Shown here: positions 35,284 to 43,758 of the stretch, piece by piece
Layout of the letters: the number at the start of each line of letters is the position of its first letter
Position numbering within the stretch: position 1 is the stretch's first letter
Assembly (NCBI RefSeq): GCF_018847975.1
Contig: NZ_CP072597.1
Location: 2,457,001-2,521,000 of the forward strand
Length of the DNA: 64,000 bases
Direction: 5' to 3'
DNA from: Lysobacter sp. K5869
GTDB lineage: Bacteria; Pseudomonadota; Gammaproteobacteria; Xanthomonadales; Xanthomonadaceae
Program-made: the position numbers and the translations under genes
Notes under the pieces: generated by a model
Seen by the model: the letters and a program-made list of their open reading frames with translations, nothing else
Told to the model about the DNA's origin: nothing
Databases searched by the model: none

Positions 35284-37596
35284 ATGTTCGCGACTAACCG
35301 AGTCTATGCACAGGGCGGTCGGCTGAGGCTGGCGCCGATCAATCAGCTGCGCTCGCACCCCCTGCGTTCGCCGACCGTTTATGCGACCCAGGGCGACGAT
35401 CCGCAGTTCGAGGTGGAGAGCGCGCTCGGCGAGCTGCCGCCGCCGGGCTGGTACCTGCTGGATCTGCGCTTCGAGGTGGAGGACGGCCGGATCCTCGCCC
35501 CCTGTCTGTATCCCGACTTCGGCGCGGGCATGACCGAGGCCTTGCGCATCGGCCTGGCCGAGCCGGACGGCGACGGGCGTTCGCGCAGCGTGGTCCTGCT
35601 CGGTTCGCGCCTGCGCCGCTTGCGCTTCGATCCCAGCGAGTGCGCCGCGCGTTTTTGCCTGCGCGAATTCGGCCTGCGCAAGATCTCGCGCCCGCGCGCG
35701 GTGTGGGAAATGTTGCGCGCAATCCAGCGCGCGCGCCGCGACGTCCTGTGCGAAGAGGCGGTCGGCATCGGCGCGCGATTCCTCGCCGCGGTGTTGCGCG
35801 GCCGCGTCGCCGAGGGCGGCAAGGCGCTGCTGCAAGGCTATCGCCGCGCGTTGCGGCAGGGCGCGCATTCCTATCCGCACTGGCTGGCCCGCTACGAGCG
35901 CCCCGCGCCCTCGCTCGCCGCGGCGGACGCGGCGGACGCGGCGCAAGCGGCGGACGGGCCGACGATCTCGATCGTGCTGCCGGTGCGCGACCCGCCGCTG
36001 CCGTGGCTGCGGCGCTGCCTGGACAGCGTGCTGGCGCAGACCTATCCGCGCTGGCAGCTGTGCATCGCCGACGACGCCTCGCGCTCCGGCGCGGTGCGCA
36101 AGCTGCTGCGCGACTACGCCGCGCGCGACGCGCGGATCGATCTGCGCCTGCGCGGCAACCGCGGCCACATCTGCGAGGCCAGCAACAGCGCGATCGAACT
36201 GGCTCGCGGCGATTTCCTCGGATTCCTCGACCACGACGACGAACTCGCGCCGCAAGCGTTGGCCGAAATCGCGCGCGCCGTCGCCGAGCATCCGCGCGCG
36301 AAGTTGTTCTACAGCGACGAGGACAAGATCGACGAGAGCGGCCGGCGCTTCGAGCCCAACTTCAAGCCGGCATGGAACCCGGACCTGTTGCGCACGCAGA
36401 ACTACATCTGCCATTTCCTCGCCATCGACGCGGCGCTGGTGCGCGAGCTGGGCGGACTGCGCGCCGGTTTCGAGGGCGCGCAGGACCACGACTTGCTGCT
36501 GCGCTGCGCCGAGCGCCTGGACGCCGATCAGATCGTGCACGTCCCGCAGGTGCTGTACCACTGGCGGGTGCTGCCCGAATCCACCGCGCTGTCCGCGGAC
36601 GCCAAACCTTATGCGCTGGAGGCCGGGCGGCGCGCGTTGGAAGAGCACTACGCCCGCACCGGCGTGCGCGGCCGGGTGGAGATCACCGGGCACGGCTACT
36701 ACCGTTGCGTGCGCAGCCTGGGCCGGCGTCCGTTGGTTTCGTTGATCGTTCCCACCCGCGACCGCGCCGATCTGCTGCGCGTTTGCGTCGAGAGCGTGCT
36801 GGCGCGCACCGGCTACGAGCCGCTGGAGCTGCTGGTGGTCGACAACGGTTCCAGCGAGCCCGACGCGTTGAGCTATCTCGACGCGCTGCGCCGGCGCCCG
36901 CGGGTGCGGGTGCTGGATTGGCCGTTGCCGTTCAATTTCTCCGCCCTGATCAACCATGCCGCCGCGCAGGCGCGCGGCGAGATCCTGTGCCTGCTCAACA
37001 ACGACACCGAGGCGATCGCCTCGGACTGGCTCGACGAACTGGTCTCGCACGCCGTGCGCGAAGAGGTGGGCGCGGTCGGCGGGATGCTCTACTACCCGGG
37101 CGACACCATCCAGCACGCCGGCGTGATTCTCGGCATCGGCGGCGTCGCCGGCCACGCCCACGGGCATCTGCGCCGCGGCAGCAACGGTTATCTCGGCCGC
37201 GCGGGCGTGGTCCAGAACCTCAGCGCGGTGACCGGCGCCTGTCTGGCGCTGCGGCGCGAAGTGTTCGCCGAGGTCGGCGGCATGGACGAAAGCCTGGCGG
37301 TGGCGTTCAACGACGTCGACCTGTGCCTGCGCCTGCATGCGCGCGGCTATCGCAACGTGTGGACGCCGCACGCGGAGTTGTATCACCACGAGTCGGCGTC
37401 GCGCGGGCCGGAGGACACGCCGGAGAAGCGCGAGCGCTTCCTGGGCGAGACGGCGATCATGCTGCGGCGCTGGGGCGAGTTCTTGAGCAACGACCCGGCC
37501 TACAACCCGAACCTGTCGTTGAACAGCGTTCATTTCGAGCTGGCGTTCCCGCCGCGGCCGGCGGCGAGCCGGCTGTGCGTGGCGACGGCGTCCTGA
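35284..37596 (+). CDS. Double-domain family 2 glycosyltransferase
   Basis: The 770-residue protein opens the polysaccharide cluster. An N-terminal domain (to about 220) includes GWYLLDLRFEVEDGRILAP. The first GT2 domain starts at about 226 (TISIVLPVRDPPLPWLRRCL) with FLDHDDELAP as the DXD-type motif near 314. The second starts at about 483 (LVSLIVPTRDRADLLRVCV), with LLNNDTEAI as its metal motif and FNDVDLCLRL later. Such bifunctional proteins add successive sugars during O-antigen or capsule assembly. It is followed by the Wzm/Wzt exporter after 43 bases that contain a GATTCCC repeat. The ATG at 35284 has no strong ribosome-binding site. Confidence 0.85.
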   Translation: MFATNRVYAQGGRLRLAPINQLRSHPLRSPTVYATQGDDPQFEVESALGELPPPGWYLLDLRFEVEDGRILAPCLYPDFGAGMTEALRIGLAEPDGDGRSRSVVLLGSRLRRLRFDPSECAARFCLREFGLRKISRPRAVWEMLRAIQRARRDVLCEEAVGIGARFLAAVLRGRVAEGGKALLQGYRRALRQGAHSYPHWLARYERPAPSLAAADAADAAQAADGPTISIVLPVRDPPLPWLRRCLDSVLAQTYPRWQLCIADDASRSGAVRKLLRDYAARDARIDLRLRGNRGHICEASNSAIELARGDFLGFLDHDDELAPQALAEIARAVAEHPRAKLFYSDEDKIDESGRRFEPNFKPAWNPDLLRTQNYICHFLAIDAALVRELGGLRAGFEGAQDHDLLLRCAERLDADQIVHVPQVLYHWRVLPESTALSADAKPYALEAGRRALEEHYARTGVRGRVEITGHGYYRCVRSLGRRPLVSLIVPTRDRADLLRVCVESVLARTGYEPLELLVVDNGSSEPDALSYLDALRRRPRVRVLDWPLPFNFSALINHAAAQARGEILCLLNNDTEAIASDWLDELVSHAVREEVGAVGGMLYYPGDTIQHAGVILGIGGVAGHAHGHLRRGSNGYLGRAGVVQNLSAVTGACLALRREVFAEVGGMDESLAVAFNDVDLCLRLHARGYRNVWTPHAELYHHESASRGPEDTPEKRERFLGETAIMLRRWGEFLSNDPAYNPNLSLNSVHFELAFPPRPAASRLCVATAS

Positions 37597-37621
37597 TTCC
37601 CGATTCCCGATTCCCGATTCC
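37595..37621. repeat. GATTCCC heptanucleotide repeat
   Basis: Four consecutive GATTCCC units (last truncated) span the stop codon of the double GT2 gene and the short gap before the permease gene. Such a short tandem tract is prone to slippage; because 7 is not a multiple of 3, slippage would change the C-terminus of the GT if it extended into coding sequence, but here it begins only at the final codon. Confidence 0.75.
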
Positions 37622-37639
37622 ACGCGGAGTGCGAAAGCG

Positions 37640-38425
37640 ATGTTGTTGGATCATCTGATGCGCAGTTTGCGGCGGCCGGACCATTGGTTGTACGGCAGTT
37701 GGCTGGATACCGCGGTGCGTTACCGCAAGATGCGGCTGGGACTGCTGTGGCTGCTGATTCCGACCGTGGTCTACATCTGGGGCATCGGCGGATTTCTGGC
37801 CTCGATGCAGCCCGGACTGGAGACTTCGCGGTTTCTCGCGCACGTCGGCCTGAGCTATATCCTGTTCCGCCTGCTGTCGACGGTGATGACCGACGCGACC
37901 GGGCTGTTCTCGAGCTTCCAGCACTACATTTACGACGGCCATCTGCGCTTGACCGACTATGTGCTGCGTTGCCTGGCGCGCTCGTTCTACTACTTCCTGC
38001 TGAGCCTGCCGCTGGTGCTGGCGGTCGCCGCCGCCTCGCCGTCGTTCGCGCCGTCGGGACTGCCGCTGGCCGCGCTCGGCTTGGCGATCTTGCTGGTCAA
38101 CCTGTTCTCGGTTTCGGTGCTGCTCGGGCTGGCCGGCGCGCGCTTTCCCGATCTGGGCGAGTTGATGGGCAGCGTGATGATGGCGGCGTTCCTGATCACG
38201 CCGGTGGTGTGGTATCCGCAGAACGCGCCGGCCGACACCGCGCCAGGCGTGTTCATGCGCGCCAACCCGCTGCACCACTTGCTGCTCGCCGTGCGCGGCC
38301 CGCTGCTGGGCGAAAGCGTCGGCGCGCAGAGTTGGCTGTATCTGGCCGCGCTGACCGGGGTCGGATTGATCGCCGCGGCGATGGCCTATCGCGCTTGCGC
38401 GCGCCGCGTGGCGACCTGGTTATGA
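37640..38425 (+). CDS. wzm: ABC-2 type polysaccharide exporter permease (Wzm-like)
   Basis: The 261-residue integral membrane protein has six predicted helices and begins with a cytosolic amphipathic segment (WLYGSWLDTAVRYRKMRLGLLW), typical of Wzm/KpsM-type permeases. MMAAFLITPVVWYPQNAP is the signature of the last periplasmic part. It exports undecaprenyl-linked glycan or O-antigen across the inner membrane with its ATPase. Its stop overlaps the start of the ATPase gene (ATGA). Confidence 0.9.
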   Translation: MLLDHLMRSLRRPDHWLYGSWLDTAVRYRKMRLGLLWLLIPTVVYIWGIGGFLASMQPGLETSRFLAHVGLSYILFRLLSTVMTDATGLFSSFQHYIYDGHLRLTDYVLRCLARSFYYFLLSLPLVLAVAAASPSFAPSGLPLAALGLAILLVNLFSVSVLLGLAGARFPDLGELMGSVMMAAFLITPVVWYPQNAPADTAPGVFMRANPLHHLLLAVRGPLLGESVGAQSWLYLAALTGVGLIAAAMAYRACARRVATWL

Positions 38426-39567
38426 GTCTGCGGCCGATGAAGACCCTCGTGCGTGCGCGCAACGTTTCGCTGGAACTGCCGCTGGACATGCAGAACCTGT
38501 CGGCCGAGCGCGCATCGGGACTGCGCGCCAGTCTGAGCGGCAGCACGCGCCGCTACGTCACGGTGTTGTCGCAGATCGAGTTCGCGGCCGAGGAGGGCGA
38601 CCGGATCGCCCTGATCGGTCTGAACGGCGCCGGCAAGACCACGCTGTTGCGGGTGCTCAACGGCGCGTTCGCGCCGACCCGCGGAACGGTGGAGACGCGG
38701 GGGCGGATGCAATCGCTGCTCTCGCCGACGCTCGGGTTCGCCGAGCAGGCATCGGTGGCCGAGAACGTCTATCTGCGCGGTACCGCGATGGGCCTGCGGC
38801 GGCGGCAACTGCAGGCGGCGATGGGCGAAATCCTCGATTTCGCCGGCTTGCGCGACCGCGCCAGCCATCGCCTGCACACGCTGTCGGCCGGCCAGCGCAC
38901 GCGCCTGGGGTTCGCCATCTCCACCGCGGTGCAGCCGGACATCTTGTTGCTGGACGAATGGATCGCCACCGGCGACGGCGCGTTCCTCGGCCGCGCGCAG
39001 GAACGCATGCGCAGCCGGTTCCACGACAGCCGCATCGTGATTCTGGCCGGACACGGCCTGGATCTGCACCACACCCTGTGCAACAAGGCCTTGGTGCTGG
39101 ACGGCGGCAAGATGCGTTTCTTCGGCGCGATCGCCGACGGCTTGGATATTTACCGCGACATGGTTTCGCAAGCCGGCGCGCGCTTGCGGCAACACGCGGC
39201 CGAACGCGATCCGCTGCTGTTCGGCGAGGTCAGCGGGTTCGTCGAGAAGATCCGCATTTCGGCCGACGCGATCGAAGTGGAAGGTTGGGCGATCAGCGAC
39301 CGCGGCCGCGAGATCGAGGTGCTTTGCGTCGAGTACGACGGCCGGACGCGCTTCGTCGAAGGCTTCGAGCGGATCGAGCGCGACGACGTCTTGCGCGCCA
39401 CCGCGCGCAAGTCCGGGCGCTTCGGTTTCCGTTTCGCGGTGGACGGGCTCGGCGAAGCCGGCCCGGAGCGCTTGGCGCGGGAACTGCACGTGTGCGTGGG
39501 CATGACCCGCGAGCGGCTCGGCGCGCCGTTGCGGATGGTCGCGGGCGGCACCGTGGAAGCGGCCTGA
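38422..39567 (+). CDS. wzt: ABC transporter ATPase of polysaccharide export (Wzt-like) with C-terminal domain
   Basis: The 381-residue protein has a nucleotide-binding domain with Walker A GLNGAGKTT (about residue 71), signature LSAGQRTRLG, Walker B ILLLDEW and H-loop AGHGLDL. Residues about 255-381 form a separate domain (SGFVEKIRISADAIEVEGWAI; GFRFAVDGLG) resembling carbohydrate-sensing extensions seen in Wzt proteins that read the glycan terminus. It pairs with the overlapping Wzm gene. The sequence of the extension is not obviously the classic Wzt-C, so its ligand is unknown. Confidence 0.88.
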   Translation: MSLRPMKTLVRARNVSLELPLDMQNLSAERASGLRASLSGSTRRYVTVLSQIEFAAEEGDRIALIGLNGAGKTTLLRVLNGAFAPTRGTVETRGRMQSLLSPTLGFAEQASVAENVYLRGTAMGLRRRQLQAAMGEILDFAGLRDRASHRLHTLSAGQRTRLGFAISTAVQPDILLLDEWIATGDGAFLGRAQERMRSRFHDSRIVILAGHGLDLHHTLCNKALVLDGGKMRFFGAIADGLDIYRDMVSQAGARLRQHAAERDPLLFGEVSGFVEKIRISADAIEVEGWAISDRGREIEVLCVEYDGRTRFVEGFERIERDDVLRATARKSGRFGFRFAVDGLGEAGPERLARELHVCVGMTRERLGAPLRMVAGGTVEAA

Positions 39568-39616
39568 GCCGCCTCTGACCGCGTTCGGGCCCGCGCGGCG
39601 ATGAGATGAGGGGTAT

Positions 39617-42445
39617 ATGAAAGGGGAGCGTATGAACGTGATGCAGAGAATCGACCTGCTATCGGAGCGGCCGAGCGTGTGCCTGGTGACCGAGGAGCTT
39701 CCCGGCGTCGGCGGCTGCGGGGGGATCGGCGCGGCGTTCTACGAACTGGCTTTGCTGCTGGCGGCGCGCGGCGCGCTGGTGGACGTGCTGTTTTGCCCCA
39801 CCGCGCCGTTGGCCGCGGCCGAGGCCGAGCGGCTGAGGGCGCGGCTGCGCGAGCGCTCGATCAAGCTCGAACTGCTCGATGTGGAACGCCACGCCGACGG
39901 CCCGCCCTCGCACGAGCGGCGCGCCTATGCGGTGTACCGGCAGCTGCTCGCGCAGCGCCGCTACGACTTCGTCCATTTCCACGATTACAAAGGACTCGGG
40001 TTCTTCTGCGTCAACGCCAAGAAACAGGGGCTAGCGTTCGCCGCCACCGCCTTGGTGGTGCAGTTGCACGGGCCGACGCGCTGGACCATCGAGGCCAACA
40101 AGACCTTCTTCGTGCACGAGGACCAGCTCAAGATCGATCACCTGGAAAAGGTCTCGATCCGCCATGCCGATTACGCGGTGAGCCCGAGCGCCTACCTGGT
40201 CGACTGGCTGCGCGGAAACGGCTTCGAGCTGCCGCCGCCGGAGCGCACGCTGGTGCTCAAGAACGTGTGCTCGCAGATCGTGCGCGAGCTGCAGTCCGAG
40301 GGCCGCGATTTGCGCGAAGCCGGGCCGGCGACGGATCTGGTGCTGTTCGCCCGGCACGAGGACCGCAAGGGCTTCGCGGTGTTCTGCGACGCGCTGGACC
40401 GCGTCGGCGAGCATCTGGCCAAGCGCAATGTCCGGGTCGGGTTCATGGGCAAGTTCGGCGCGGTCGATTCCCAGCCCTCCGGCGCTTATCTGATCGACCG
40501 CGCCCAGCGCTGGCCGTTCCACTGCGCGATCCGCACCGGCTTCGACCGCTCCGCGGCGGCGGCGTATCTGAGCGGGCTGGCGTCGCCGCTGGTGGTGGTG
40601 CCGTCGCCGTTCGAGAACAGTCCTTACACCGTGCTGGAAGCGGCGGCGCTGGGAATGCCGCTGATTTGCTCGCGCGACGGCGGCGGCCCCGAGTTGCTGG
40701 AGCCGGACTATCCGGGCCTGTGCGAAATGGAGGCCGGCGCTTTGGCGGCCAAGATCGTTCAGGCCGTCGACCATGGCCTGGCGCCGGCGCGCGCCGCGCA
40801 ATCGCTGGGCGCGATCGAGGACGCGTGGCTGGAGTTCCACCGCCAGCGCAGCGCCGCGCCGGTCGCCGCGCCGCGGCGGCGCCGGCCCAAGGTGGCGCTG
40901 GCGATCACCCACTTCGAACGGCCGGCCAAGCTCACCGACGCGCTGATCTCGGCGGCGCGCCAGACCTACCCGGACCTGGAAATCCTCGTCGTCGACGACG
41001 GTTCCTCCAGCGAAGCCGCGCAGCGAGCGCTGGCGCAGCTGGAGCCGTTTCTCGATCGGCTCGGCGGCCGCTTGATCCGGCGCGAGAACGGTTATCTCGG
41101 CGCCGCCCGCAACAGCGCCTTGGCGGCGACCGACGCCGACTACATCTGCTTTCTGGACGACGACGATTACGCCTTCCCGAATCTGATCGAGACCTTGGTC
41201 GAAGCCGCCTTGGCCACCGATGCCGATGCGGTGAACTGCCTCAACGTGTTCATGCCCGAGACCAGCCGCTCCGAGCTGATCGCCGGGCTCGGCGGCGCGC
41301 AGCCGAAAGTCTGCTACGTCCCGATCGGCGGCCCGTTGTCGGTGGCGACGTTCGAGAATTGCCTGGGCGCGGCGACCGCGCTGCTGAAAACCTCGTCGCT
41401 GCGCGCGCTGGGCGGATACACCGAGCTGCGCGGCGTCGGCCACGAGGACTACGAACTGTTCCTGCGCATGGCGCAGGCCGGCCTGCGCCTGGAAGTCGTC
41501 GCCGAGCCCCTGTACCTGTACGAGGTGGGGCGGCCGAGCATGCTTTCGCGCACCAGCCTGTCGCGCAATTTCCGCCGTTGTTTCGACGCGTGCGCGCTGC
41601 CGCCCGACGGCGAGGCCGCGCGCGATCTGTTGTCGCTGACCCTGGGCAAGAAGGTCGCGGTCGACGCGCACAACCGGTTGTGGTGGCAATACTCGTTGCT
41701 GCAGACCGCGGACCTGCGCCATCAGCTGATGAACCCGGCGCTGTCGCGCGAGGAGATGCTCGGATTGCTGGTGCGCTTGGCTTCGGCCGAGGGCGAGCCG
41801 CGGTTGGCGCTGGCGTTCGGCGAGGATTTGCGCGCGAGCGCGGGCGCGTCGCGCGAAAAAGGCGAGGACGACTGGGTCGCGCTGCATTCGGTGGTGGCGC
41901 CGCCGGCCGCGGCGTCCGGCGCCCCCTACGATCCGGGCTTGGCCGACATCAAGCTCGAGGCCGAGCTCGGGCGCGGCGAGGTCGCGCTGGACAAGCTGAT
42001 CGCCTTCGTCCATGCCGCCGGCCCGCTCGCGGCGGAGTTCTACCCGGTGGCGTTCGGCGTGCTGCGCCGTTCGGACGTCAAGTTGCATCAGGCCCGCTAT
42101 CGGCAACTCAGCGCCGCGCTGGCGCGCAAGCGCGTGTCCAGGCACCAGCTGACCGAGGGGCGCGTGCTCATGGCGACCTTGGAATACATGCTCGGGCGCG
42201 GTGCGCCGGTGGCGGCGCTGCGCGAGATCGCCGCGGCCGACGAAGCGGCGTACCTGTCGATGCATGCCGACGTCGCCCGCGCGGTGGAGACCGGGACCGT
42301 CGCGCGCGGCATCGAGCATTACGCCGCCTTCGGCCTGCGCGAGGGCCGCGGCGGCTTCAACGGCATCGAAAAAATCGCCTCGGTGCTGCGCGATTGCGAC
42401 GTCGAGATCGAGGTCGAAGACCTCCTCGACGCGGTCCGCGGCTGA
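39617..42445 (+). CDS. GT4-GT2 fusion glycosyltransferase with extended C-terminal region
   Basis: This 942-residue protein joins two glycosyltransferases. Residues about 20-410 are GT4-like (GT-B fold): GGCGGIGAAFYELALLLA, PTRWTIEANKTFF, FARHEDRKGF and the EX7E-type VPSPFENSPYTVLEAAALG near 330-345. Residues about 425-680 are GT2-like: VALAITHFERPAKLTDAL, VVDDGSS and FLDDDDYAFP. A C-terminal region of about 260 residues ends with YLSMHADVARAVETG...HYAAFGLREGRGG (878-912), a motif of the Y-x4-DV-x2-A...HY-x3-G-x2-EGR type seen in some glycan-related proteins. The ATG at 39617 has a GAGG ribosome-binding site; one at 39632 is possible. Confidence 0.85.
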   Translation: MKGERMNVMQRIDLLSERPSVCLVTEELPGVGGCGGIGAAFYELALLLAARGALVDVLFCPTAPLAAAEAERLRARLRERSIKLELLDVERHADGPPSHERRAYAVYRQLLAQRRYDFVHFHDYKGLGFFCVNAKKQGLAFAATALVVQLHGPTRWTIEANKTFFVHEDQLKIDHLEKVSIRHADYAVSPSAYLVDWLRGNGFELPPPERTLVLKNVCSQIVRELQSEGRDLREAGPATDLVLFARHEDRKGFAVFCDALDRVGEHLAKRNVRVGFMGKFGAVDSQPSGAYLIDRAQRWPFHCAIRTGFDRSAAAAYLSGLASPLVVVPSPFENSPYTVLEAAALGMPLICSRDGGGPELLEPDYPGLCEMEAGALAAKIVQAVDHGLAPARAAQSLGAIEDAWLEFHRQRSAAPVAAPRRRRPKVALAITHFERPAKLTDALISAARQTYPDLEILVVDDGSSSEAAQRALAQLEPFLDRLGGRLIRRENGYLGAARNSALAATDADYICFLDDDDYAFPNLIETLVEAALATDADAVNCLNVFMPETSRSELIAGLGGAQPKVCYVPIGGPLSVATFENCLGAATALLKTSSLRALGGYTELRGVGHEDYELFLRMAQAGLRLEVVAEPLYLYEVGRPSMLSRTSLSRNFRRCFDACALPPDGEAARDLLSLTLGKKVAVDAHNRLWWQYSLLQTADLRHQLMNPALSREEMLGLLVRLASAEGEPRLALAFGEDLRASAGASREKGEDDWVALHSVVAPPAAASGAPYDPGLADIKLEAELGRGEVALDKLIAFVHAAGPLAAEFYPVAFGVLRRSDVKLHQARYRQLSAALARKRVSRHQLTEGRVLMATLEYMLGRGAPVAALREIAAADEAAYLSMHADVARAVETGTVARGIEHYAAFGLREGRGGFNGIEKIASVLRDCDVEIEVEDLLDAVRG

Positions 42446-42462
42446 GCGCGGCGGGGGATGGC

Positions 42463-43758
42463 ATGAGCACGTATTTTCTTCGCACCGTCGTCGACGCCGG
42501 CGCGCCCGACGCGCCCGCTCGCGACCGGCTCGCGAATCTGGTCCACAACACCGGCAACTTGTTCTTCGAGGAGGCGGTGTCCCGCCAGCTCTACGCTTAC
42601 CGCACGGTGCACGACCTGGAGTTGCTGCCGCCCGACGCGCAGACCCTGGTGCTGTCGATGTCGAACTTCATCAGCCCGGCCACCGATCTGGGCTGGCTGG
42701 CGGACTTCATCGAAGCGCGGCGAATTCCGCAGGTGGTGATGATCGGCGCCGGCGCGCAGGCCGAATCGTTCTCGCACCCGGTCGAACTGAGCGAAGGCAC
42801 GCGGCGCTTCGTCGCGACGCTGTCGCACCGTTGCGAAACCATCGGCGTGCGCGGCTACTTCACCGCCGAAGTGCTGCATCGGGCCGGCATCCGCAACGTG
42901 GACGTCATCGGCTGCCCGTCGCTTTTCTTCGCCAACGACCGCGGCTTCCAGGTGAGCAAGCCGGACCTGGGCGGCCGGCGGCCGCGCACCGTCGTGCATT
43001 GCACTCCCTACGGCAACTATCGCGACGCCGTCGCCCATTTGCTGAGCTTCGCGGTGCGCGAGTGCGAGGCCTATGTCGCCCAAAGCGAGACCCAATTGCT
43101 GTTCGACGCCGAATGCGACGAGCGGCGGCGCTTTTTCTTCCAGTACTACAACGACGGCGATTTCGCCGCGGCCGAACTGGACGCGTGGATGCGCGAGCGG
43201 GTGCGCTGGTTCTTCGATCTGGAGTCGTGGCTGGGGTACCTCTCGCGCATGGAGTTCTCTGTCGGCGCGCGCTTCCACGGCAACATGGCGGCGTTGCAAG
43301 TGGGCGTGCCCGCGCTCAATCTGGTTTGCGATTCGCGCACGCGCGAGCTGTGCGAGTACCTGAATCTTCCTTTCGCGTTCTTCGACGAGTTCGACGGCCT
43401 GCGCGGCGCGGCCGAGCTGTACGAACGCACGGATTTTTCGCTGTTCAACGCCGGCTTCGCGCACAAATACGATCGTTACCGCGCGTTCTTGTCGCGCAAC
43501 GGCCTGCGCCATCGCATGGGCGGCGGCGCGGCGGACGACGAGGCGCCGGCGCAGCGGATCGCCGCGATCCGCGCCGAATCGGTGGCGGCGCTGGTCCGTT
43601 CGCTCGGCGGCGGCGAGCTGGCGCCGGACGCGCTGATGCGCGAACTGCGTCTGCGCTTGCGCCCGGACCGCAGCGAGGAGGAAATGAAGCTCGCCGACCG
43701 CGGCGCGTTCGACTTGCGCCGGCCGCGATCCGAGCCGGCGGCCGCGGAGGAGGCCTGA
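42463..43758 (+). CDS. Polysaccharide pyruvyltransferase-family protein
   Basis: The 431-residue protein matches the family that transfers pyruvyl ketals from PEP to sugars (CsaB/WcaK-like). Useful segments are NLVHNTGNLFFEEAVSRQL near the start, VMIGAGAQAESF, VRGYFTAEVLHRAGI and VIGCPSLFFA, and FSVGARFHGNMAALQVGVPAL near residue 265. It may modify the exported glycan or its terminal residue. Its start lies 17 bases after the GT4-GT2 gene, and its stop abuts the galE ATG with no gap, so the three are one transcription unit. Confidence 0.85.
   Translation: MSTYFLRTVVDAGAPDAPARDRLANLVHNTGNLFFEEAVSRQLYAYRTVHDLELLPPDAQTLVLSMSNFISPATDLGWLADFIEARRIPQVVMIGAGAQAESFSHPVELSEGTRRFVATLSHRCETIGVRGYFTAEVLHRAGIRNVDVIGCPSLFFANDRGFQVSKPDLGGRRPRTVVHCTPYGNYRDAVAHLLSFAVRECEAYVAQSETQLLFDAECDERRRFFFQYYNDGDFAAAELDAWMRERVRWFFDLESWLGYLSRMEFSVGARFHGNMAALQVGVPALNLVCDSRTRELCEYLNLPFAFFDEFDGLRGAAELYERTDFSLFNAGFAHKYDRYRAFLSRNGLRHRMGGGAADDEAPAQRIAAIRAESVAALVRSLGGGELAPDALMRELRLRLRPDRSEEEMKLADRGAFDLRRPRSEPAAAEEA

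Noticed and set aside
35089..37623. Minus-strand open frame of 844 codons opposite the double GT2 gene
   Set aside because: Antisense shadow; the plus-strand frame has clear glycosyltransferase motifs.
39679..42460. Long plus-strand frame preceding the pyruvyltransferase-family gene
   Set aside because: It is out of frame with the GT4-GT2 gene that covers the same DNA; only the part from 42463 is a real protein.
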